Positions 36,901-48,360 of a stretch of DNA of 52,807 nt are shown here, piece by piece. Under the pieces are notes generated by a model. That model saw only the letters and a list, made by a program, of their open reading frames with translations, was not told where the DNA came from and made no database searches. The stretch spans positions 1-52,807 of the forward strand of contig JAEPRB010000262.1 in NCBI GenBank assembly GCA_016758965.1. Reading direction: 5' to 3'. Source of the stretch: Circinella minor. Lineage: Eukaryota > Mucoromycota > Mucoromycetes > Mucorales > Lichtheimiaceae. The position numbers and the translations under genes are program-made. How positions within the stretch are numbered: the stretch's first letter is position 1; the number at the start of each line of letters is the position of its first letter.

Positions 36901-39900
36901 AGCTTGCTTTACGTTACAAACATGTGGACTATTCTGTTATGTTATGTGATCAAGGTGCTATTCCTAGTAGCGTGATGACGCTTCCAGCAGGTGATTCAAT
37001 AACCACTCTGAACTATAGTTTATCCCAAGACTTTATGAATATGGCATATTTGATTCTTGATCGTGATCCAAACATTTTAGGTATGTATAATAGTAAAGTA
37101 TTTATTTCTTGGGGGATTTTTTTTTTACGTATATATGTATATTATAGTCTTACTGTTCTTGTTAATATGTTAATATTATTCTTATATATATATTAGAGTC
37201 ATTACATGATGCCTTGAGAACGGGTAAATTTCATGTTGCAGATATCTTATTGAATTCTGCTTCAACATCTGCTCTTTCAAGTATCACATCAGAAGGTCGC
37301 AATTTGTGGCATATTGTTGCCAATTTCAAACCTTTTGACAAGTAATCTAAAGCTCCTTTTTTTTTGTTCGCTGGATCTAACTATAGCTTACTGATAATAA
37401 TAATACTAATACTAATATTTTGCTGTTTTTGTACTATATAGAGAAATCTGGGATGAATATTTACCAGATGTTATTACCAAGCTCACTGAGCTCGGATTAC
37501 CATTTGTATCTGATGTCTATCAACGTACACCTCTTCATTATGCAGCAATGCATGATCAAGCTACTCTCTTAAAAAATTTAATATCAGCCGATGGCAGTAA
37601 AATTAATCAATTGGATAAATATGGATTATCCGAACTTTGGTATGCTGCTTCGTCACGTAGCATTCATTCTGTCAAGGTAAAAGAAAAGAAAAGAAAAAAC
37701 ATAATAATATCAGGAGTTGGAGATGTGACATTTATTTATTTTTCTTATCGAGTTAATGCTAACTAAAAAACTGTGTATATTTATTTATTCGTTTTTTTTT
37801 TACACAAATTTTAGTTGTTGGTGGAAGCAGGTGCTCACATTGACGTTGGTACAAGTACAGTAGAGAAAGAATCTGCTCTGTTACTTGCTGTCAAAAGTAA
37901 AGATATTAATTTGGTCAAGGCTCTTTTGGAAGCTGGCGTTCCTATAGATGATGATAGTGTTCATAGAAGACCCAATGCTATAATGCAAGCTTGTATGGAT
38001 CAATCTGATAATATTTTAAAGGTAATAAAATTATATAGTAAATTATTCAGTAATATGTATGGACCATAAATAATGAGTTGATTATTGATATGCCATTATT
38101 GCTTATTATTATTTAGGAACTTTTGGACGTAGGTATCGATCCTAATGTACCATCCTCTGCTACTTATTTTGTCAACGACAAAAAGAAATCAATTATTATT
38201 CATCCAGTACTTATTGCTACTGATTCCACATTCAAGGTAAAATTTCGCTACTAAAATAAAAAAAAGGGAAGAGGGAAAGAGCTAAATAATAAATTTTTAA
38301 AATAATGTATCCATAGGTATTAATCACTGGTGGAGCCGATGCGAATGTTGTTAGTCCAAAAAAAGAACCTTGGTTAGGTCGTTCATGCTTTATGTATCTG
38401 GGTGCTGCAGACAATAATAAAGAGTCTTTAATGGTAACTTTTGATTGTTATTAGATATATGTATATTTATAGTATCAATTCATATCGTTAACGTTTCTTT
38501 CTTTTCTTTAAAATAAACTAGCTATTACTTGAAAACAATGCCAATGTTGATTTGCAAGATTTGAACTCGGATCGTACTATTTTCTATCATTATTTCTTTG
38601 ATAGCGCTTTACCGAATCGCGTAAGTAATCTCATACAAATTTACATGACCTCAATGATAATATATGGAAAAAGAAAACAAAAGCTTATAAATGGTTCTAC
38701 TATTCTGGGGGGTTCACAGAAAATTATGATAGATCATATGATGAAGCATAATAATCCCAGTGTAAATATTGTCGATCCAGTAACTGGTATGACACCCTTA
38801 GAATTTGCTATTCGTAAGCATCATTCTATCAATGTCGAGGTATGTATATAACGCTATGTAAACTGATCGGAAGAACTACAGTGATTGTGTTTCGCGTTCC
38901 TGAATTTTTAATTATTATTATTATTTGTTTTATAGTGGTTATTGGGACTTGGCGCCAATCCAAATATAACTAGTTGCAAAACAATCGCTACTAAACGTGG
39001 TGAAAATATTGACTTATACAATTGGGGACCTATCAACGCCATCTTTCATGCCATTGCTCAGAACGATTTCACTATTTTGCAAACCATGTGTACCAAAACA
39101 AAACATGATATTGATTGGAAGGCAACTGATAATAAAGGCCGTAATGCTGTTTCGTTCCTTATTAATACAAACTACTCCTATGAAAACATTGATATTCTTA
39201 AGTTCCTTGTCGAGACCATTGGAGATGATTTTGATGAACTTGCTGCAACACCTGATAATAATGGTAAGAAAAAAATAACAAATTGATTCAACTGTTATTT
39301 TTTTTGCAACTTGTTTAGAAAGAACATGTAAAATATTATAAATTCACTAAAAAAATATATTTATTGATATTATAAAAGGACGTCAAGCCATTGATTATGC
39401 CTACACACGCGAACGCAAAGAACTTTATAAAGAACTTGTAAAGCTTGGTCTTACTATTGAAGATGTAGAAATGGATACTGATGACGAAATTAATCAAGAT
39501 GAACAATCAATGAATATTGATGAATATATTACTATGCAGGCCATTGAAGAAGATGCAGAAGCTGAACGTGCTATCTTGGAGGCTGAAGCCAAAGCTGAAG
39601 AAGAAGCAACCAAAGAAAATATAGAAAACGAAGACAAAGACAAAGACAAAGAAAAGAAAACCGTTGGTGTTGTTGATCCTGCTTCAAAAATGCAAAAAAT
39701 TGGTCAAGTTCTCTTTGACGAGAATAATGACCCATATGATATTTTAGTTCAAAAAGTTGACGTGAATGCTTATTTCTATGGATGCAATATGTAAGTTTTT
39801 TTTTTCGGTTCAAGATTATGGAAAGAGGAACTACTCGGTTATATACTAAACAAAACAAAACAAAACAAAAAAGGTTTTACAAGCTATCTGTTATTTATAA

Positions 39901-42133
39901 TACTGTACTCGACCTCTATGTTCTCTGGACACGTTGGGGTTCGTTTGGTGAAGTCGGTATGCATCAAAAGACACCATTCTTGACGAAGGAAGAAGCTGTA
40001 ACTGAATTCAAGTCGATTTTTAAGTCCAAGACGGGCAATGCCTGGGAAGATCGTAAACCAGAAACATTTGTACCCAAACCAGGTCGCTTTGAACTTATTC
40101 TTGCCAAACCACCCAAGAAACCTGTCATTCTCAAGAGCTTTGACTTTGTCAAGTCAAGTGTACCATCCCAGTTACCTTCGGCAATTTACAATTCCTTGAA
40201 TATCTTTTGTGACTTTGATGCTTTGAATCAAGGGTATAAGCAACTCGAATTAGATATTCCTGCTGGACAAATTCCTCAAAAACGAATCGATGAAGCTTAT
40301 GAAATTATTGATAAACTGAGTAAATTGATAGAAGAAATTAGCTCTCAAGCAGTATTCACAACCAAGGAAGAACGCGCCAAGAAGAAAGGTAATACAATTA
40401 TTTTCATTAAATCAAAAATCACGATTTATAACGAGAAAAAAAAAAGAAACAGGATGTTTAACTTTTTTTTGATGACTATGTATATATATAGACTTGGACC
40501 ATAAAATAGTTCAATTGAGTAACCAGTATTATCGATTATTACCCAAGACCTCTCAAAACAGGGGTATTCAGGCTATTTCCCGAGAGGCTACATTAGAATT
40601 AGAACGTGGGCGATTGAACAACGTCAATTACCTTAATTTTTCTATTAATGTTTTATTGGCAGCTAAACGCCGTGCATCTGAAATCCACCCCTTCGATTAT
40701 TGTTTCCGCTCTTTACACTGTCAAATCAACGAGATCGAAAAAGACACGGCTGAATTCCGCATGATTAAAAAGTACATGTTAACTACATCCAAGAAAACCG
40801 AATATGAAATTTGTCACTTGTTCAGTCTCAATCGTGAAGGTGAAGATGCAAGATTCGAACGACATGCTCATAACAAGAACCGAAAACTATTATGGCATGG
40901 TTCCCATGCAAATAACTTTTTGGGTATTTTGAAACAAGGTCTTCGAACGAAACCAGCTATTGCTGAACAAAGTGTAAGCATTTTTTTTTACCATGTATTT
41001 TTTCAAACATTAGAAAATCATAAACAAAAGGAATAGTAAAAGAATTCTAACATACACATATACATTTAAAAAAAATTAGGGATCCATGTTTGGAAATGGT
41101 ATTTACTTTGCTGATATGTTTGATAAATCTATTAATTATTCCAGTAATGGTTTCTATGAAAAAAAGCATCCCGGTTATGCACTTTTATTACTATCTGAAG
41201 TCGCCCTTGGAGAAGAATGTGAAATGCATTATTATGCAGGATACCTGTATGATAAGAACCAGCATATGTCCGTTCGAGGTATGGGTGCGGAAGGACCCAA
41301 TCCAGCCAATGCCATATATGACAAAGGTGGCGTCAAGATACCTATGGGACCTTCAATCGAACATTCTACTTCCACAGGCATTTTTTCCCGTTATCAATTC
41401 TCCATCAACTATAATGAATTCATCGTTTATGACGAAAGTCAAATCAAGCTTAAATATATGGTTCTCGTACGTAACAACACATATTGCGAATTATGTCAAC
41501 AAAAGTACACCGATTCAACCATTTCAAATCTTTCTGAATATCAAGATAAAAGTGATATTTCACTCAATGGACATTCAGCCTTGGGTGAATATGAAAATGA
41601 ACTTATACAATTCTGGATCACCCATAGTGGTAAAACAGACAAAGAATTATTTGATGAACATTTAGATGCATTCCTTGAAGCTGAAAGTTACAGTAAGTAT
41701 CAGTTTTTTTTTAATATTATAAGCAAAAGGTTTTTTTTTCTATACGTATAAAAATCATTTTTTCTAACTTTGTTTTTTCTTTCTTTTCTTTTTTTTTTTT
41801 GTTCTAGAATCACGTTGGAAGCCAAGTATGCCTATTGATCGAAACAGCAAAGTGTGTACTGATTGTGCACAGGCCATGGCAACAATGATATTTGTACAAC
41901 AAGCCGAAAATCAACTTCCTAAAACTTTCCAAGAACGAGAACCATGTCAATATGGAGAAACATGTACAAAGAAGGATGATCTGAATCATGCCAAGGCATA
42001 TAAACATTGGTTCATGCCAAATGTAAAAGATGAGTCTGAAAAACAAGTAGAAACCATTGAACATATTGATTCGGATGCTTTAACTGACGCAAGTGATGTT
42101 GATATGAGTGATGTCGATGATAATGATGATTAA
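30931..42133 (+). CDS. Giant chromo-ankyrin-WGR-PARP-PBZ poly(ADP-ribose) polymerase
   Basis: Predicted nuclear poly(ADP-ribose) polymerase of 2974 aa in 23 exons, all phase-consistent. Exon starts: 30931, 31093, 31389, 32284, 32721, 33851, 34420, 34733, 35655, 36331, 37197, 37442, 37815, 38117, 38317, 38522, 38720, 38936, 39379, 39874, 40492, 41080 and 41808. Domains in order: basic N-terminus; chromodomain-like residues about 80-130 (GKTYYLV, DTWEAEQSI); Lys/Arg/Glu-rich linker; ankyrin repeats from about 240 to 2190 (TPLHLASINGKYDVAKYLL, RTPLHYAAIVG); an acidic coil; WGR domain about 2320-2410 (LWTRWGSFGEVG, WEDR); regulatory helical domain about 2430-2600; catalytic domain with His about 2637 (LLWHGS), Tyr about 2671 (GNGIYFAD) and Glu about 2775 (YNEFIVYD). 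This is the polymerase-type H-Y-E triad. The tail has CELC and CTDC pairs, a PBZ zinc finger and an Asp-rich end. Confidence 0.92.
31243..31498 (+). other. Chromodomain-like segment of the PARP protein
   Basis: Spans the exon 2/exon 3 junction. RPIESIRDFKKMK-GKTYYLVHRTG, then DTWEAEQSI and DIVSAF, follows the HP1/Polycomb chromodomain pattern (xVExIxDxR, GxxxYLVKWKG, TWEPEENL, LIxxF). The central cage Trp of LVKW is His here, so methyl-lysine binding may be altered. Confidence 0.6.
41945..42007 (+). other. PBZ (PAR-binding) zinc finger in the PARP tail
   Basis: The spacing C-x5-C-x7-H-x5-H, with Tyr-Gly between the cysteines (CQYGETC) and Lys-Lys after them, matches the APLF/CHFR PBZ finger, which binds poly(ADP-ribose). 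It lies about 45 residues from the C-terminus, after the catalytic domain. Confidence 0.8.
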
Positions 42134-42606
42134 ATCGATATCCTAGTATTAAATTATGCCTGATATATTATTTTAATAATTACTTTATGCCCCTCTTTAT
42201 TTTTACTGTTTCAATCTCTTTTTTTTATGTAAAATAAATAACAATAATAAAAAAACTGTTGTATGTATAATGTTTATGTCAATTGACTCTCATAACCTGA
42301 AAATCACACTGTTTTTGTCAAGGAATCGTATCTCATATACGTTGAAATTATATATTTTTATTAAGGGCGAAATTAAATGAACACACGCTGTTTTCAGCTT
42401 ATTGCTCTCGCCAGTTCAAACAAAGCTCGGTACTGAAAAACCTGCTAGGCAGCAGGAAAAATGTGGGGGTGGAACGAAGGTAAATAGGGGATATAGAATT
42501 ATAAAAGGAGACTAAGATAGGGAACTACTAAAATATAAATAAAGTAGGAAAAAGAGACATCTAGACTAGGGGGAGTGGAAACATGGTAAATGAAAATGAA
42601 GCACTT

Positions 42607-42608
<2 letters not shown>
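42134..42608. other. Non-coding region downstream of the PARP gene
   Basis: Includes AATAAA-type signals soon after the stop (AAAATAAATAAC near 42231), consistent with the PARP 3' UTR. No gene was seen. Confidence 0.5.

Positions 42609-42656
<48 letters not shown>
42609..42656. repeat. 48-nt poly-T tract
   Basis: An uninterrupted run of 48 T, the longest homopolymer in the window. It lies 12 bp before the MITE at 42669. It could be the poly-A tail of a minus-strand retroposed insert, or slippage expansion. No attached retroelement was recognised. Confidence 0.9.
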
Positions 42657-42657
<1 letters not shown>

Positions 42658-42668
42658 TATCTCATATA

Positions 42669-42752
42669 CAGTAAAACCCCGTTTTTTGCACATATGGGAT
42701 TTTGGCCTAAAGGTGTGCAAAAAGCGGGGGTGCAAAAAACGGGGTTTTACTG
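42669..42752. mobile_element. 84-bp MITE of Tc1/mariner-pogo type
   Basis: Near-perfect inverted repeats starting CAGTAAAACCCCGTTTTTTG and ending in its complement, flanked on both sides by TA (42667-42668 and 42753-42754), the usual Tc1/mariner/pogo target duplication. The CAGTAAAACC start resembles pogo/Tigger ends. No coding capacity. A second, imperfect internal copy of the GTGCAAAAA(A/G)CGGGG motif sits near the right end. Confidence 0.8.
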
Positions 42753-43003
42753 TAAATGGAATACACGGGTATATATTTTCTTCTTTCGTTGCTATTATGT
42801 AATGGAATAACTATTAACGAGCTTTCGTTCGCTTTTTCTTTTCGTAAGTGAACTCTTGTGTGTAAACTTCGAGCACTTGGCTCAGCTTGGATGACTTTGT
42901 AAGCCAAATCGCATCAGGCCTTTCACTAATACAACGGGACTTAAATTCCCTTCAGTTTCTTGCTCGCAACAAAAAAAAAATCAACTCTTGCTTCTTAGGA
43001 ACA

Positions 43004-43683
43004 GCACACGACGATGGTGGAGTAACCATTGCCGAAAGGACATGTAAAGAGCTTCAGTTCTCAACTGTCAGTGACATAGGGTGATTCCATTGTCGCTAGG
43101 CTCTTTAAATGGGTCATGTTATTTAACGGTATGTGGGGCTGAGCTTTGGCAATGGGTCATATAGGTCTCCGTCTTCGCCACGTTGAGACCTCCATTTCTT
43201 TAGCTCGCTTTTATGTATTGTGGATTCAACATTGTCTTCACTATTCGTGCGTGTGCAACTGATTTTGTCAACAGAAGAATTAGTGGTATGTGGTTTTATA
43301 TGGTTTTGGAAACATAAAGTGGTTTTTGTATTGATGACAAAAAGACTAACAATACTTTTATTTATTTAATTATTTTCGTAAAAACGAGAGGTTTAGTCGA
43401 GTTCCCACTGCACACGACGATGGTGGAGTAACCATTGCCGAGAGGACATGTAAAGAGTTTCAGTTCTCAACTGTCAGTGACTTAGGGTGATTCCATTGTC
43501 GCTAGGCTCTTTAAATGGGTCATGTTATTTAACGGTATGTGGGGCTGAGCTTTGGCAATGGGTCATATAGGTCTCCGTCTTCGCCACGTTGAGACCTCCA
43601 TTTCTTTAGCTCGCTTTTATGTACTGTGGATTCAACATTGTCTTCACTATTCGTGCGTGTGCAACTGATTTTTTCAACAGAAG
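43004..43683. repeat. Pair of 274-bp direct repeats (period 406 bp)
   Basis: Copies at 43004-43277 and 43410-43683 are nearly identical (a few substitutions, such as GACATAGGG versus GACTTAGGG). The spacer is unrelated. The second copy ends one base before the inverted repeat at 43685, so the array is probably part of the terminal region of the large element. The mirrored sequence would lie beyond the right end of this window. Confidence 0.85.
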
Positions 43684-43684
43684 G

Positions 43685-44364
43685 ATCACCAGTTTAAATG
43701 GATTTGGTTGGTATACTTTGGAACTTGGTTGAAATCGGAAACTTTTGATTGTAAAGACTAATTTGATACTTTGTTTTTCTTGGAAAACACACACTAATTA
43801 GGATTTGCAAATAAAGATTTTCCTTACCACCCGGTATTTCTTTTTGCTATTTCGGTCACATGTGTCCCCCTTGTTGTCGTCATACTGGTTTTCAGCAAGT
43901 CATTTTGGGTAACAAGATTTTATTCATTCATCAAAAATATCTGCCTTTGGGTCTTTTATTCCCTTCTTGATCTAGAATGTAGTCCGTCAATCTTTCTACT
44001 ACGTGTTCAACTTATTACTATAGATAGAGAAACAGCAAATACATCATGATGGCAATATAAGCAACTCTTATTGATGGGTAGATTAGAAACATTTTAATAA
44101 ATATATATATAAATTATTAATGTATTCAATGTTATTTCTGTGGATTAAGGGTGTTGGTATGCAATACTATAAAGAAGGAATGTAATGTGAGAGGGTACTG
44201 GTGCCAGAATGAATACTATTGTTGGGTTTAAACTTCAAACTACCTGGCGTGCAAACTATTCCCATTAGTCCATGGTTCCAATGCTTTGAACCCACACGTG
44301 TTGTTAGAGTGATTGCTAGTAAGAAAGTTTTAATGTGCGTTTAAATTGTCAAGGACGACTATGT
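43685..44364. repeat. Left long terminal inverted repeat of the large element
   Basis: Reverse complement of 52132-52807, with about ten mismatches noticed, mostly transitions, plus small indels in the TA-rich part. It starts ATCACCAGTTTAAATGG. The true outer end is unknown because the matching right copy stops at the window edge. It has no convincing reading frame. Confidence 0.92.
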
Positions 44365-44909
44365 GGTTGTCGATATTAAACTAGTCCAATAGCTTAATAG
44401 TAGTATTATAGGAAAGTGTTGGCGGAGAAGTTAAGTGTTGTTCATGGAAGGTATATATCCAATTCGAAAGGATTGGATGAAATGGCTTGGATTGAGACGA
44501 TAATGTATGTGAAAGTTAAGGTTGGATTGTAAGTGTATCTATATACTACCTTGCTCTCTCTATTTTTTTCAGAACAAGTTGTAGCACACATGATCTTAAT
44601 GTAACAATACAAAGTAATGATAACAATAATATATTGAAACGATGTCATCGAAGTCATGATTTATTTAGAAATATATACATGTGTTATCTATTATCATACA
44701 CAACTTGAATAATCTCATACAAATAAACACACATGTGCTTATTTGGCATCCTTGTATTGGTGACTATAAACAATGTTTCTTTGGATAATAGATTGTTGAA
44801 GATACCATAAGAACATCAAATTCCATCCGAATGATTGATATAACTGAAAATAATCTTAGAATAATACAAACACACAAAAAAATTATTTATGTAAAAAAAG
44901 AAATTATTA
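44365..44909. other. Non-coding interior of the element, left side
   Basis: AT-rich sequence between the left inverted repeat and the end of the minus-strand accessory gene. It presumably includes that gene's 3' UTR. No gene was recognised. Confidence 0.5.
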
Positions 44910-47314
44910 CTATTCACTGGACTTTTTTGTTTTCTTTGGTATTTTTGATTGTTCATATGTATTACGTTTCCACTCCTTTTTAGGTACCAGCTTGGGATCA
45001 ATATTAAATTGCAAATTTCCACGAGATTCCATTTTCTTTATGACATTACCCTTAGTCTTATCAGCAGCATTCTAGATTCAATAAAGCAAAGCGTTTTGTA
45101 TATACTGATCAGTGATTCAATTCTTTCGTACTTGATACAAATATTATGTATGACCTAATTCAGTTTGTTACCTTCAATTTTGTAAATGATGATACAATAT
45201 GCTTTATCCTGATTAAATCTTCGCTTGACTTTGAAAGTGTAAATTTATCTTGCTCAGTAAGTCGATAAATACCATTATATTTGATATCCATTGTCATTGT
45301 CTTACAATTATATCCTAGTAAATAAAACATACTTCAATTAGTATTATTTTCGAATATAGAAATAGCATGCTTTGAAAAGCTTCAAGTTGTTTTTTTACAG
45401 ACTTGAAATCATCTTTATCCAGACAGCACAATTCTTCACGATATTTACAAAGAATATTATAAACATCTACTGTGTTAATATGACCAAAACGGCTGCTTTT
45501 TGCTACATGTTGATATTCGCGTTGAAGAAAACGCTTAATATCACGTACATGATACCCTTTATGTAGCTCTTCAAGAATTCGGTCATTTAACTCCTTTGAT
45601 TTACGGAGATACTGAACATCGCCAATACTACCAGGAATATGACCATCATAATTATTGACATAAGTGAACTCAACGTTATCTTCATCATCTTCATAACAGT
45701 ACACCATAAGTTGTGCCTTACATCCAATATTCTTTGATTTTTTTTTAATAGGACGACGCTTCAGGCCTTCATTAAATAAGATCGACTTACACAAATGACT
45801 TTTTCAGCATAAATATCAACTGATGTACTTTTGACAAGTGTATCTTCGGCTTCTTGAGGTATTTGTTCATACACGGTATCAATATAATTATCTTCTAAAT
45901 CACGGATGCAAGAAACTTCAGAATCCTTGGGAAAGTAAAATATGTGGTGCATTACCCTAATAATAACAATAATTAGTTTTATAGCAGCCTTAATTTCGAT
46001 TTGGATGTCTTCCAAACACTTACATCATTCTTGCCATGCTTAATTGTTTATGTTTTTGTTTGTTGTTTAAATCGATACTGCCACGGTATTCAAACAGATA
46101 ATCGGATAAGGAATATTCGTTTGTAGGACCAATCTTCCACTAAAAACAACAACAACAATAAGGTCAATTTAGACAACGCAATCATCCAAACATGATGTCC
46201 ATTCCTGGCATTGATAAAATAAACGTCTTTTAAAATATATACCTTATCATCGTCAATTACTGCTTCGTCCAATTTTCCTTCATCGCCACTATTAACATCT
46301 GTGTGTATTCGATACTTTCTTCTTGGTTTATCATCTCGACTACTATTGCTTCCTTCATTCTAATAATAAAGAGTGTCATGAGCATTGTTGTCAAAACATG
46401 GTACTCAGAAATTATTTAATAATAGTACTATACCACTTACGTATGTGGCATATTTTCTTTTTCTACGACGACTATCACTACATTTATATTATTATATACC
46501 TTGTTCTAGGAACCGTGAACTGGCGGATAATCTCCCTAGATTCCTCTGAAGCCACTGTAACCACGCTTTTCAATAATTAAGTTATAGATAGTGTTAGAAT
46601 TATATTTATTTATTTTGAAAAAATAAAGATATGGATATGGATATAGATTACCTTTGAGCATCATCGGTTGCAACACCTCCGCTATAGTGAAACAAATATG
46701 AAAATAAGTATTCAAAAACTTTAACTATAGCTTATTAAGTTATACATTAATAAACCATGTTATCTTAGTATCACTAACCTTTTCTTCTTTGCTGCGTTGC
46801 TCCATTTCTGGAGCAACAAGAACCTGGCCATCCAGTTGTTCTCACACTGTTCGATCGGTATCCAGGGATCACCCTTTGATACCGATTCGGTGAAGAGCTT
46901 CGTAATGGAGCTCGTCACCCCGTGGTCTTGGCTGGACCATGGCTGGCCAGCAGTCCCCTTACGAACTGCAATGGAAATCATTTGCTTGATGGCAGCTTCA
47001 ACATGGTTGTCCAATCGAGCCATCTTCAGCATCTTTGTTGAATTGTCCATATTGAACAATGCCAATATGGCCGCATCAACATCAGCAATCTTGGCATTGC
47101 GGACCTTGCCTTGCGCATTGCGCGGCTGACGAATGAACTCAGCGGGAGGTTCATCATCACCGGCCTCCTCCACAGCTTCTTCCAAGGCTTCGCCCGCTTG
47201 GTCCTTTGACGCCAAAGTGAGATCCATTTTGGATTCCAGACGGTCGAACTTCGCCAAAATCATGGCTTCGACTGGGGTGACTGGCATACTCTGGTAATGT
47301 TGATGATTCATCAT
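44910..47314 (-). CDS. Transposon accessory protein with FAR1-like zinc-binding region
   Basis: Multi-exon gene divergent from the transposase. Exons placed in phase: 46779-47314, 46652-46681, 46500-46565, 46441-46477, 46243-46359, 46024-46139 and 45791-45956, then a block ending at 45731. C-terminal exons run to the stop at 44910-44912. The N-terminal part is helical and Ala/Lys-rich (EAMILAKFDRLESKMDL) with no known domain. It is followed by a basic segment (SRRRKRKYATY). The C-terminal half has EKVIC, then NIGCKAQLMV, then YDGHIPG and SRFGHI, resembling the C-C-H-H pattern of FAR1/FLYWCH DNA-binding domains of MULE-type elements, without a transposase core. The junction near 45790 is either a short intron or a +1 frameshift, and the one near 45310 is unresolved. 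A DNA-binding accessory role is inferred. Confidence 0.55.
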
Positions 47315-47546
47315 CTAAAGATACGAATGTTGTTGTTGTTCTTGTTGTTGACTCATTATATATATATATATATATATATATAAATTGAGAAAATAAAAGG
47401 GGGAAGGTACTTACTTTCACTCATATACAATATTGGCTGGCCTCAAATTGTCACTTAAATTTTAAATCGTGAATCTTGATCATTAAAAGTTATTCATTAC
47501 TCCCTTTTTTAAAACTTTATTAATAACACAAAACCTTTGAATCGAA
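47315..47546. promoter_or_regulatory. Divergent promoter region of the element
   Basis: 232 bp between the divergent starts of the accessory gene (47314) and the transposase locus (47547). It contains a TA microsatellite at about 47357-47382. The sequence TATAAATTG follows the repeat on plus. Confidence 0.35.
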
Positions 47547-48020
47547 ATGCGTGGAAAGACAAAAAAATGTATTTGGTGCAGCAGACCTGTTTTTAAAGTA
47601 CATCTTAGACAACATCAGGTCAATGAATGCGAAAAGAACCCTTACGCGGATCCTAACAATCCCATTGAACCTCCACCTAAGAGACAAAGAAGAAGAGTCG
47701 CTATAACTAGCTTGCCAAGTCGCGCTGTACCTGAAAGTAATATTACTACTTTTGTATTTTCTTATTCTAATGTTTTTGGCGAGCTCAATACTAATATTTC
47801 TATTACTAACAATAATTTAGCAGCAGATGTGAATAATGATGATTATTCCTTCGATCAAGACTACGATGACGATGTATATGATGATAGTGTTTTTGATTAT
47901 GGCGATAGTAATATGATGGCTTCATCCTCTGAACCATCTATTATTCACGATGCACAGGTACTTGCATCTTCTTTTAAGTCGATCCAGCTAGAGACGTCAA
48001 TGGATCATGATGATGAATAA
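47547..48020 (+). CDS. Zinc-knuckle N-terminal ORF of the transposase locus
   Basis: 157-aa frame beginning MRGKTKKCIWCSRPVF with CxxC, then VHLRQHQVNEC, a C2H/C-type zinc-finger pattern, followed by PPPKRQRRR (possible nuclear signal) and an Asp-rich acidic tail. It ends at TAA 48018-48020. The same frame continues past this stop for another 92 codons (to TGA at 48297-48299) with the same acidic character and a helical segment MKELDEQLKRSVELYQIVQ. It may therefore be the broken N-terminus of the transposase rather than a separate gene. CACTA/Plavaka transposases often start with such a finger. Confidence 0.5.
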   Translation: MRGKTKKCIWCSRPVFKVHLRQHQVNECEKNPYADPNNPIEPPPKRQRRRVAITSLPSRAVPESNITTFVFSYSNVFGELNTNISITNNNLAADVNNDDYSFDQDYDDDVYDDSVFDYGDSNMMASSSEPSIIHDAQVLASSFKSIQLETSMDHDDE

Positions 48021-48360
48021 AGAAGTCCTACTTCTTCACTCGACGATGACGACATTGATATTGATATGATGGACGACGATACTATTGATGTTATCGACAG
48101 TGATGATAACAGTGCGGTTTCTGCAGCAATTGACGAAACGCAACCCTCTGTTAGCATCACAACTAACGAAAGGGACCCGATTATATGTAACGTCCCTCCC
48201 ATGAAAGAATTAGACGAACAACTGAAAAGAAGCGTCGAATTGTACCAAATTGTACAAGAAAAATATATTACGGATGATGCATACTCCCGTATTTTGTGAT
48301 TTATCAACGAATGCCTTGCCAGTAAAGAGCTAGGTAAAAATAAAATTGCAGAATGACTAA

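Noticed and set aside
42583..42810. ORFs made largely of poly-Phe or poly-Lys
   Set aside because: They are translations of the 48-nt T tract and the MITE, not genes.
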